NCBI GenBank assembly: GCA_963971225.1
Contig: OZ020267.1
Coordinates: 146,599,427 to 146,663,426 of the forward strand
Length of the DNA: 64,000 nucleotides
Source of the DNA: Melieria omissa
Taxonomy: Eukaryota; Arthropoda; Insecta; Diptera; Ulidiidae
Direction of reading: 5' to 3'
The first letter of the stretch is position 1. The number at the start of each line of letters is the position of its first letter. The notes beneath the pieces were generated by a model. That model ran no database searches. It was not told the origin of the DNA and saw only the letters and a list, made by a program, of their open reading frames with translations. A program made the translations under genes and the position numbers. Positions 11,934-21,813 of the stretch are shown one piece after another.

Positions 11934-12335
11934 TGTAACATTGAGGCACTCTGTGCTGTGCTATGCATGAATGCTTTTCCAAGCATACTTTTAGGCATAC
12001 ACTTTGGAATACGGCAAACTTGCTATAGTTCCGTTATGGCGAGGATGGTTTGCGAAAGGTGATGAGCTGTGCTAGAACAATCGAGATAGAGAGTACAACT
12101 AGAATGTGCAAGAAACATCGACGCGATAAGAAAACAAGTATAAAAAGCAGAAGTGTGCAGCGCAAAGGATCGAGTCTTAGTTAAATAAGTAAAGTAGTAA
12201 TAAGCGTAGATACAAAGTGTAAATCTGCAAATAAAGTGATTGTTGGTTTTTGACTGCTTTTGCGCAGAATAATTGAAATGGTTTTATTTTTCAAGCACAA
12301 TCCAAAACGAACTTAGAGAAGTCATTTTCGTAACA
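11934..12335 (+). mobile_element. Solo LTR, copy 2 (402 bp)
   Basis: It runs from TGTAACATTGAGGCAC to CATTTTCGTAACA and is colinear with the LTR at 8934, including TATAAAAAGCAG and AAATAAAGTG signals. Flanks are CTAT and CTAG, consistent with a 4-bp duplication. It lies inside Transib-like copy 2; copy 1 (reverse strand near 8640-8665) shows the sequence without the LTR. It carries GCATACTTTTAGGC at 11983-11996. Confidence 0.85.
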
Positions 12336-12419
12336 CTAGATAGATGTATATTTTGCACTTGTGCAGTTTTTTTAATTTTTCATGTTGCATCATTGCATAC
12401 TTTCAGGGATACAAAAAAA

Positions 12420-12735
12420 ATATATTTTGGTTCGAGGTAGTGTTTTTGGTAAACCATCTAAAGGGTCCAAAAATGGACCTCCACAAGTCGCAAAATACAC
12501 AAAATCATCAGTTTCAGTTGTGAGGAAGTGGGTCAGTCGATTCAAAGAGATCGGAAATGTTGACGACGAGCCACGGAGAGGCAGGAAGAGAACTCAGAAC
12601 AAAGCGGATAAGGCGAAAGTCCGGATGTTTGATAACACTCCAACTCTTAGCCTGAAGCTAGCGAAAAAAAGATTGTCGCAGAAGAGAGTCGAAGTATCAA
12701 CGGCCACTATCCGATGAAATCGGGCATTCCTCATA
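12420..12735 (+). pseudogene. Tc1/mariner-superfamily transposase, N-terminal fragment
   Basis: The translated part contains a helix-turn-helix-like region (KSSVSVVRKWVSRFKEIGN), then DDEPRRGRKR, an AT-hook-like basic segment, and a second helical block ending STATIR before an in-frame stop at 12715. This order matches the paired-like DNA-binding half of Tc1-type transposases. The catalytic DDE/D half is absent. It is cut off at about 12739 by a mariner end. The first about 19 residues of the open frame come from the surrounding Transib-like element, so the left edge is approximate. Confidence 0.65.
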
Positions 12736-12738
12736 GAA

Positions 12739-12861
12739 GGGCGGGTCAATAAGTCCGTGCCTTTTTGAATTTCCCGCCTCTTCATTGAAATGGCAACACT
12801 GCTCCCGTCAACAGTCATCTGTCAGTTGACTCTTGTCAAAAATTGAACAAGCTGCGACATT
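12739..12861 (+). mobile_element. Isolated 5' end of a second mariner-like element
   Basis: The block starts GGGCGGGTCAATAAGTCCGT, resembling a mariner terminal repeat, followed by a leader ending GAACAAGCTGCGACATTTA. The next mariner is inserted in it at a TA. No matching 3' end was found to the right, so this is a fragment. Assignment rests only on the terminal motif. Confidence 0.45.
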
Positions 12862-12863
12862 TA

Positions 12864-13605
12864 CCAGGTATGCGCCTATGAAACCGGTAACGACATCTAG
12901 CGGTAAATAGCCGAATATTTATAAACTTCGGAACCGTACCAAATGTCATGTTTACTTCTTCTGTCATATGTCAACAATATTCAGTTCACAATTTGTCAAG
13001 TTTCATCCAACAACGCATTGTTTGACGCTCCGGAAAATGTCGGATTACGTACCTACAAATTACGATTTGCGGACACAGTTAATTTTGTGTTACCATTCGA
13101 AGAAAAAAACCTTCTAAAACCTGGTGAAACGGTTAACGGTGAACGTTACCAACAACAATTGGCCGATTTGAACCGTGTTATACGCCAAAAACGCCCAGAA
13201 TATGAAGCCAGGCAACACAAAGTGATTTTCCTCGATGACAACGCACCACCACACCGCACTAGAGCCACCAAAGAATTGGTTGCATCGTACAACTGGGAAG
13301 CTCTTGTTCATGCGGCTTACTCACCAGACTTGGCGCCTTCGGATTATCACATGTTCGCATCGATGGGCCACGCATTAACGGAACAGCGCTTCAATTCGCA
13401 CGCAGAAGCCAAAAAATGGATCGATGATTGGTTTCAGGCAAAAGACGAAACATTTTTTTGGCGAGGCATCCATAAATTGCCTGAGAGATGGGAAAAATGT
13501 GTAGCTAGCGATGGCCATTACTTTGAAGAATAAAATTGTAATCATTTCCTCACAATAAACGTGTTTTTTCAAAAATAATTACCGGTTTCATAGGCACACA
13601 CCTGG
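12864..13605 (+). mobile_element. Internally deleted mariner element (742 bp)
   Basis: Inverted repeats start CCAGGTATGCGCCTATGAAA and end (inward) CCAGGTGTGTGCCTATGAAA, flanked by TA at 12862-12863 and 13606-13607. A complete mariner is about 1.3 kb, so roughly 0.5 kb, including the DNA-binding region and first catalytic Asp, is missing. The retained 3' coding part is described separately. Confidence 0.85.
13111..13533 (+). pseudogene. Mariner transposase, C-terminal half (DD34D type)
   Basis: Recognisable mariner sequence begins at LLKPGETVNGERY and runs to a normal end at KCVASDGHYFEE. The second catalytic Asp is in FLDDNAPPH and the third in SPDLAPSDYH; 34 residues separate them, the mariner DD34D spacing. 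The first catalytic Asp and the N-terminal helix-turn-helix are lost in the internal deletion. The surviving 140 codons have no stop or frameshift, suggesting the deletion copy is young or moved recently in trans. Upstream in-frame residues (from 12943) are probably scrambled. Confidence 0.85.
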
Positions 13606-13805
13606 TATATATAATTCATTACTATACTTTCTTTTGTGAGTTTTATTAGCAACACATTATTTTGAAATGAACTGTATTTGTTAAATTTTTTCCTTAAAGT
13701 TTTGTCAACTTTCAGGTTTCCATTACCAATTAAATTTACAAATTTGTAGGTTAAATTGAATTATTTTCTGAGATTGGAAATATTTAAACACATTCTTCGA
13801 ATAAT

Positions 13806-13849
13806 TTAAACACATTCTTCGATATCTTGAAGAATGTGTTTAAATTTTT
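13806..13849. repeat. Perfect hairpin, 16-bp arms
   Basis: TTTAAACACATTCTTC is followed by an 8-base loop (GATATCTT) and its exact reverse complement. A further half copy (AAACACATTCTTCGA) lies just upstream at about 13790. It sits in Transib-like copy 2 and is absent from copy 1. Confidence 0.8.
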
Positions 13850-14415
13850 AAATACAAAAAAATCCAGAAATACACTTTCACATAATTTTATTTTCAGGTC
13901 AAATTTAATTATTTTCTGAGATCGGAAGATACCGGAGGATGTGTTTATTTATTCCATTATTCGACAAAGCAAGAATGCTTCTTGAAATAAAAAAATACAG
14001 AAACATAGTTTCACATACTCATTTTCCTCAAAATTCGCCAATTTTCAGATCTTTAATTTTGAAAAATATTTGAAATTAAAAGTAAAAAAGAAACCTCCGC
14101 TTTGCAAATTTTGAGAAAACATTAAAAGCAAAAATTGTCAGATCAATTCCTAATCTATATTGAAAGTTTTATAAACTTCTTGCTAACCATAAATTTTGAA
14201 GATTTTTTTTTACTTAATAGACTAAGAAATCGAAAACATGTGTTAAAGTTTTTTGTGAAAAAAGTTTAGACTTTGAGCAGCTCTTATTAACTTTTCGCAC
14301 AGATTTTTTGGAGTTTTTTTAGTAGGAGTTTTTTCTTTCAAATGACGTCAAAGCCATTAAATTCAGAGACTTTAAATTTTTTAATTTTTTTTATAAAACG
14401 AATCACTGCGCAGCG

Positions 14416-17150
14416 TTGTGTAGACGACATCCAACAAACCCAACTCAGATTGGCAGCAATGAAAACTTGCAAAGTAAAAAGGTTCAAATCAAGTAAGCGC
14501 CATGTTGACTAGGCCAATGCAACAACAACAAAAACAACAACAATAATTGTATATAAGCAACATGATGAGAGCAATTATAATTTTTAATATCAGCAAACTG
14601 GCACAAAATTGCCGCAAAAACACACGAAATGTGGCATGAAGGCGAAATTTAATTGAAGCTCGCTGCGGCTGCCATGCGGCCTTCAACATATACGCAACGC
14701 AGCTGTGCCTGGTTGTGGCACAACATTTTGTGGCACTTTGCGGTGTTGTTGTTATTTTATTATTTTTTTTATTTTTTCTTCTTTTTTCGGCAATTCTACC
14801 ACATACAAAATCAAATTATAGTGAAGCCAATGTTGTAGGCACCGGAGCCGAAGTGGCAGCGCGCAGAAACGAGATAAGGGCAGCCAAATTTCACATGATG
14901 ACGCCAACATTTACAAACTCATTAAAAGTTTTGAGTGTGCGCACACATGTGCACAATCGCATATATATGTATGCAGTGGTGGGCATATGTGTATGTGAGT
15001 TGTGTAAGTAGGAAGCGGCTGAAGTTTTGGGCACATTTACAAAAATGTGTTGTTGTCAACAACGCCATAAAACACACTAACCATAAACTGCAGTAAAATG
15101 GTGTCAACCAGCATTGCGCAATAAATGATGCGCTAAATGTCAGTGTGCGCCGAGTGAATTCAGATTGCATTGAAGTTATGGCAGCGGTTTTTACAGCGTT
15201 TTCGCACATTTTGCTGCAATGCCAAACAGTAAACAACTGTCGGCGGGAAGCTATCAACCAAATTGCAGCCATCAATCAGCATTGTGGTGAGGCAAATGGT
15301 GAGATCAGACACTAAATGCGAACAATTCGTGTAGTGCAGTCAGTAGTAAACATAAATTCGGTGGAAAAAAATACTAATTGATTCTGGCTGCCTTATTTAT
15401 GTTTGTTTGTATTTACATTTGTGTTGTTGTGACATTGTCATTCGTTTTGTTGTGTGTTTTTACTACATTGTTCTCATTATTCCTGCTTGCTTGTTGTGTA
15501 TGTTTAAGCAGCCAAAGTGCATTTTCATTATGTAAAAAAAAAATAAAACACAAAATGTTTCCAATGTTAGCTTCAATTTATTTCACTCATTCGTTCGTGT
15601 GGTACTGTCTCCTCCCCCCAATTTCCTCTCTTCTAAAATAGCACAACACAACTCACCACTTCTCTGCACCACTAACACAACCAACTCTCATTAGTTGTTT
15701 TTGCCGTTTGTGTTGTAAACACAACGCAATGTTCGCGCACCTACGTGGCGTATACGCAACATTCATGTAAAATGCCGCCAACTACAGTCAAGTGGAGTTT
15801 ACACTAAATTTGCCGCTAACCAAATGCAACTTTTGCAATGTGCGAGTCCACACACCTCCCGCAATGCTGTCGCTCTGACATTATTCTATGCCGCGCTTGG
15901 CAACCGTTGCTGCTGTTGCTGCCAGAGTCCAGTCAGCAGTCAGTCGCCTAATTGGCAGCAACAAATTGCTGCGCCATTGTTATTGTCGTGTAAATTGCAA
16001 TTTAATTGAATGCCAGCACAATGCACAGTGCTGCCGTACATAAGCAGCAGCAGCAGCTGTCGCCTCAGCTCAGCAACAAAAAACATGCGCACAGCAAACA
16101 GTAAAATTGATTATTAAAAAAGTACAAACTGCAAAACGTGCAGCACAATAAACACAAAATGTAATTTCAGCGGAAATAAACTGGCCACATTCCGCTGCAA
16201 ACACAACACAACGCAACACGCAAACAGGCGAAAGCGTCACAACTGAAGCGTCGCGTAGGCAAAACAAGTAAGAAGGGGAATTGGGAGTTAAAATTATAAC
16301 CAAAGCAAGTAAAAAATTTCTGATCAAAAAACCTAAAGCCATGATTACAATTGTAATATAATTATTATCTGATTTTTTTCATTTAAGAAAAGTACAGAAA
16401 TCAAATTGAAAATTCTAAATTTTTTACATTTAGATCATTTTGTTGCCTTTAATTTGATACCTTTTATTGTATATTTTTAAATATTTTATATATATTTTCT
16501 GAAAATCAATTTTCTGTTTTTTATGTACTTTGATAGCTTCACAAAAAGTACAAAATTCTCGGCCCCCCATTTCCACACACCTGACTCGTGCAACTGCACT
16601 GGCCAACATTTCAACTGTCCGGCTTGCTTGTCGTGCGCTTTTTCATGACAGTTTTCATGACGAGTGCTTCCTGTCCCCACTCAATGCAACACGCTTTTGC
16701 ATGTCACTATATATAGGTGTATGTGCGTATGCACTAGTGTGTGTGTGTGTGTGCGTGTAACAATTTAAAATTTCATTTCCGTGCATTTTACTGCGGCCAA
16801 GTCATGCTCGTTGTCATTGCGGCTGAATTATGCAAATGAGCAGCAACACAAAACTGAATTCAAACAGACACACCGGCACAACGGTCAACGGACAGCCACA
16901 TTGGCCGCTTTCCTGTTAGCAGCCACATCATCATCAGCAGCGGCCATAATAGTCTAACCGCGTGCATTCGTTGTTATCCTGACAGCGTTAATGAGATTAT
17001 GACAAATTCGCGTGTTCGGGCATATTGCGGGAACTGCTAAGCTGACCTCTCGCAATTTTATGTGAGGATTTTCATGCCAGATTGGAATTAAAGAAGAAAA
17101 AATAAAGGTATATCAGACAGTTTAAGTATAAAAATAATATAGTAAAAATA
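14416..17150. other. Non-coding, no gene seen
   Basis: Host-like intergenic sequence with CAACAA runs, a CAGCAG run near 16045, and TG/CA microsatellites near 16738. A GGTTCAAATC match at 14484 resembles a tRNA B box but has no matching acceptor stem or A box. No exon could be supported. Confidence 0.5.
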
Positions 17151-19044
17151 TCTATATATATAAAAATGAATCGTGGTCCATTCGGCTGCTTAAAATTCGA
17201 GAACGGCTGGACCAACTTGGGTACTTCCTTCGGCGGGTTTGTTCGAAATTGTTACGTGAAGGTTTATAAAAAAGAAACGTCGGGAAAAAAGGGCGTGGCG
17301 CCACCAGAATACATTTTTAGACAATAACTTTGGAACCATAAGTCATACATCAATTAAATTTAGTTCACACTTACTATTTAATCATGTCCTTCGACCGAGG
17401 AAATGGGGTGGGTATTGGACAAGGGGGTGTGGCACCGCCCATACAACTCAAATCTTTTAAGTGGAATAGCTTCGAAATTGTAAGTCGCACAGCACTGAAA
17501 TTTGTGGTACCGTCGTTTCATAGATGTGTCATTCTACTGTTAAAATTTGATGGGCGTTGAATAAGGGGCGTGGCACATTTTTTATGCAGCAGAACTGTAA
17601 GTCCTACATCAATGAAACTTGGTATAAACCTGCCAGTTAATCATATCTTTCGGCAGAGGGAATTGGGCGGGTATTTAACAAGGGGGCGTGGCATCGCCCA
17701 TACAATTCAATTTTTTTGAGTGGAAGAGCTGCGGCATTGTAAGTCGCACAGCATTGAAAGTTAGTGTACCGTCGCCTCATAGATGTGTCATTCTACTGAT
17801 GAGATTTGATCGGCGTTGGTCAAGGGCCGTGGCACAGTTTTTATGATCCAACAGTTATACAGTATACGCACACATCAGTGTACCTTGGTACGAACTTTTC
17901 ACTTAGTAGCACAATTCAACTTGAAGAAAGTTGTGAGCATTGGACAAGAGGGCGTGGTACCGCCTCTATTTTTATATACATAGATTATTTGCCCTGACTG
18001 ACTAACTGATTGATTGACGGATTCATCATCGCTCAGCCCAAACCGCTGAAGCTACAAACATGAAATTTGAACTGTGGGTACATTTTGAAAAATGAACCTC
18101 CGTTGAGACGGGATTTTTTTATATTCGGGGTGTAAAGGGGCAAAACATATGTTGAGGTGTTGTATGAAGAAAAATTATTTACAAAACATATTGATTTCGA
18201 ACTTCCTGAAAATACTCTAAGTCAAAAATAATTCGACAAGTATTTTATAATTTTTCGAAAATCAAAATTTAACTGGACCAATAATGGGTTAAGATTTGTT
18301 CAAGGGTAGACTCGAAAAAAAACATAAAACGATAGGCCTATTGACTTCAAAAATTGTAAAAACACTTGAAATAAAAAAAAACTTATACACGCGTTTCTCA
18401 TTGATTTCAAAATCGAAATCTAACTGGATCAGCGACGTGATAAAAGTTTGTATGGAGGGACAAATTTTTTTGAGTCTTTTGATTTTAAAATTGGTGAAAG
18501 TACTTCAAATGTAAAATAACTCGATACGTGTTTTTCATTAACAATTTCTATGGAGAAACACGATTTATTGGTCCTTTTGACTTCAAACAGACAAAAAGTA
18601 CTTCAATCGGGAAATAATTAAAATGTGCACTTCATATTTTTGAAAATCGAAATCTACCGTGGTAAACTAAGGGTTACGAATTTGCTTAGAGTAAATGTGA
18701 AAACTCATGATTTAAAGGGCCTTTTGACTTCACAGTATTTAGAAACACTTGACATCGCTTATGAAAAAGCTCCCAACATGCCGTTCGGAACCGGCCTAAA
18801 ACTGTAGGTCCCTTCCACCCGCGTACAAATTCACTCGTACAACACGGGTGGTTGCGGGAAGCTAGGCCTTAGTCTCGCGTAAGCGGGCTGTCGTGCCAGT
18901 CAATTGTTAAATTATTATTGACATCGAAGTTAATAGACATATGTTTTTTTTTTTAAATCAAAATCTGACGAGGTCAACAATGCGTTTAAAATTTTTATCG
19001 GGTGAAACAATAGAGTTGCGTGCGAAGCCGCGGGGCCCAGCTAG
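17151..19044 (+). mobile_element. Non-autonomous Helitron (about 1.9 kb)
   Basis: The 5' end is TCTATATATATAAAAATGAA, and the 3' end is GCGAAGCCGCGGGGCCCAG then CTAG followed by T, with insertion between A and T. These are Helitron hallmarks. The left half holds two or more about 270-bp repeats with GGGCGTGGCA and GTCATTCTACTG boxes. Near 17975 a second Helitron-like 5' block (CATAGATTATTTGCCCTGAC) begins, so two related elements may be fused. The right half has shorter repeats with TTTTGACTTCAAA. At about 18777-18900 a GC-rich block (CCGTTCGGAACCGGCCT) looks like an inserted fragment of another repeat. No Rep/helicase coding. Confidence 0.82.
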
Positions 19045-19895
19045 TAAAAGTATAAAAATAATATTATAAAAATGTACACAATTTGCTAAATTTGATTCAT
19101 AATTATATGAAATGCAGCCCTTCACTTCAATTTAAATAATACACCCTTACATAGCATACTTCTGGGAGCAGTTATAATTAGCTATAACAGCTTCATTGCA
19201 GCGCTGACTGCAATTTACATTGATACAAAAAGTTCAACGCAGGAAATTAGCTGCAAAACTTGAACTCAAGCAAAAGAAAATTGTTGAAAAAAAACGCGCA
19301 ATACGCCAAGAAAATCAGAAAATTCTAAGGCAATGGAAAAAGTTTTTGCAGCCAGCAGCCAAGCTCATTTAAGTTAAAGCAATGCTGCGGGTATTCGTTC
19401 GTATGGCTGCGTTTGCAGTGGTTTAATTAAATTTGTAATTAATTGAATTAGAAAACTGCTCAGACAAGGCAAATTGCAACACCACCTCGTCACCCACAAA
19501 GCTCTCGTTTTTGCTGGTTTTCCCCTTCCCACTCCCCCTTCTCAATGCAAAATAGCACACAAGCAACTCGACAGGAGGAACCCATAGGTGTTGTGGCATG
19601 TGGCCAAAAGACGTTTTTGTGCCGCACCAGCGTCAACGAACCACCGGTCTGACAGCAGGTAAGCTACTCTTTTGCAACTATCGGTGACGTTTTGTGGCCA
19701 TGGCTGCCAAATTGTCGTGTTTGCGCGCATGTCGCCAACTATTTTTCAATTACAGGCATTTCACAAGTGTGCACAATGTATAGCAACGATGTCGTAAAAG
19801 ACACATAAAAGTCATAGATAAACAATTATGTCACGTTGGCTGTGGTTGTTTTGTTCTATTCGGTTGTTGTTATCGTTGTTGATTTTCTTGGGTGT
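19045..19895. other. Non-coding, no gene seen
   Basis: AT-rich flank with one copy of the dispersed motif (GCATACTTCTGGGA at 19154-19167). Nothing else was supported. Confidence 0.5.
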
Positions 19896-19908
19896 TTGTG
19901 TATGTTTG

Positions 19909-21014
19909 GCACGGGCGGACTTAGGCCACTCTAGAATTCTCGGGCTGGATCTTTCAACCCCGACACAGACCGACTACATAGTCCTTCCCCCTAGTTTCGA
20001 GCGCAAGTTCACTATAGGGATCCCCAGCAGGAACGACTGGTCAGAGGACCGTTGCTCACTGCCAGACGTCGTCGAAATCTTCACAGACGGCTCTAAACTT
20101 GAGGATAGAGTCGGGTGTGGGGTTTTCTGCGACCAACTGGGGGCCAGCATTACTGCTCGGCTCCCTGACCACTGTAGCGTCTTCCAAGCGGAGACCATGG
20201 CAATACTGCTGGCTGTGGACCGGTTGCGATCGCAACCCCCCATTCCCTCGGCTATATGTATTTTCTCGGATAGCCAGGCTGCAATTAAATCCTTGAAAGG
20301 TATTTATACCTCCTCCAAACTGGTAGCAAAGTGCCGCGCCGCTCTGAATAGCTTAGCGGAACATGCCAGGGTTCACCTGAGCTGGGTCCCTGGGCATAGC
20401 GGCATCTCTGGCAACTGTGTGGCGGACGAGCTGGCCAGGAAAGGCACTTTACTTCCGGCACCCACTACGCAATGTAGCATCCCTCTTGCGACTGTCAAAC
20501 TGATGGTCAGGCAAGCGTATTTTCGCCTGGCTAACCGACTCTGGGCGGAGGAGATCCACTGTAGGATCTCCAGAGAAACCTGGCCGTCGCTTAACCATGG
20601 CAGAACACGCGAATTACTGCGACTAAAGCGGAATTCCATCTATTCCACAGTTTCTGTGCTGACAGGACACTGGACAAACGGCGAGCACGCCAGGAGACTC
20701 GGCCTCCCCTTCAACGACCACTGCCGCAGCTGCGACGATGTGGACGCGGAGGAGAGCGTCGAGCACCTGATGTGCCACTGCCCAGCACTAGCGAGGAGAC
20801 GTCTCCGGGTGCTGGGAGCGCCGTTCTTCAGCGGTTTGGCCGACCTCTCAGGACCCAGCATCGGCCGCATCGCCCGATTCATCACGGAATCGGGATGGCT
20901 CCTGCCTGACACCCGGGGGGGTGTGCAAGCCTGAAGGGCGGCCACGTCCTTCACGTGGTACCACAACGGGCGGTACTATGGCCTAAGTGAGCTCTTCTAG
21001 CTGCCACCCTAACC
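19909..21014 (+). mobile_element. 5'-truncated LINE with RNase H domain (I/LOA-like)
   Basis: Perfect 13-bp target duplications (TTGTGTATGTTTG) flank the element at 19896-19908 and 21015-21027, a hallmark of target-primed reverse transcription. Only the last about 1.1 kb is present: the RNase H and C-terminal zinc-knuckle coding part plus a short 3' tail ending CTGCCACCCTAACC without poly(A). The body is GC-rich compared with its surroundings. Intact duplications and an open frame indicate a recent insertion. Confidence 0.92.
19912..20934 (+). pseudogene. LINE ORF2 C-terminal part: RNase H plus zinc knuckle
   Basis: The frame holds a type I RNase H: first Asp in EIFTDGSK, Glu in FQAETMAIL, Asp in IFSDSQAA, and the WVPGHSGISGNCVADELA block with the His loop and final Asp. 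Further on, CRSCDDVDAEESVEHLMCHC is the Cys-His element typical of the ORF2 C-terminus of RNase H-bearing non-LTR elements. Endonuclease and reverse transcriptase are lost by 5' truncation, so it cannot retrotranspose. By chance the frame runs upstream into 27 hydrophobic host-encoded residues beginning at an ATG at 19828, giving a signal-peptide-like start. I regard that fusion as accidental. Confidence 0.9.
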
Positions 21015-21027
21015 TTGTGTATGTTTG

Positions 21028-21809
21028 AGTTTCACATCAAAGACAAATTCGACCGCGTAAAATGCAACATAGTGTAGCGTACAATAGCCTGAAGTGAAGC
21101 GAATGAGCACAAAGCAAACTAAAGGAAAAAAGGGTTTTCAATTACAACGCAATTTTGAGAAATTTCATTTGTTGTCTTATTTTTATTTCATTTGCGCTGT
21201 TTGTCATTGTTGTTTGCTGCTTTCATTGTTGATTTTCTTATGGTATGAGTTGTTGTTTTTGTTGTTGTTACGATACAATAATAAGAAATTGCGCAACTAC
21301 AGCGCAACTAAGAGAATACATTCTCTCGCTTGTTGCCAGAAGTGCGACGAAAAGCAAAGAAGCGCCGTGGGTTGTGGGTTGAAGAGGGAAAGGTTTGGCG
21401 AAAAATAGGGTAAAGCCATAAGTTTGAAAGTCTGTTATTATTTTGCTTTGCTGCTGTTGATTGTGGTGTTGCTACCGTTGGCTTAATGTAGAATTGTACG
21501 AATTAATTAATGCAAATTGTAATTGAAGTGACATTTGAAGTGCTAATAAGAATTTAATTAAATTGCATTAAATTCAAGAAGAGTGATAAATTACGTCAGT
21601 GATTAGTGGAAGTGGCTGAAATGCATTAAATTTAAGAGGAACGATAAATTACCACAACGAGTCAAAGTAGCAGAGAGAATTCTTTAGGACAGAAAGTCAC
21701 TGCAGAGTGGAGAGAGGGAAGAGGGTTAAAAATAGATTTTTGAAAACATATCTCGGAATATTAGCAAGAATTTGCCTTAGAATACTGTAAAAAATGCATT
21801 TCATTGCAT
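21028..21809. other. Non-coding, no gene seen
   Basis: Host-like sequence with T-rich stretches that open one 104-codon frame (21094-21408) lacking any recognisable domain. Nothing else was supported. Confidence 0.5.
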
Positions 21810-21813
21810 TTAA

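Larger units (their letters stand above)
11648..14410 (-). mobile_element. Transib-like element, family A, copy 2 (inverted, with nested insertions)
   Basis: It starts CACAGTGATTC and ends GAATCACTGCG, with perfect 5-bp flanks CAGCG at 11643-11647 and 14411-14415. Read in reverse it matches copy 1 (7837-8930) along both halves. The middle is occupied by a solo LTR, a Tc1-like fragment, a mariner 5' end and a deleted mariner. A part containing ATTATTTTCTGAGAT is duplicated near 13760 and 13905. The GC-rich 5-bp duplication is typical of Transib. Confidence 0.75.

Noticed and set aside
14482..14495. tRNA B-box-like GGTTCAAATC
   Set aside because: No A box at the right distance and no acceptor stem could be folded.
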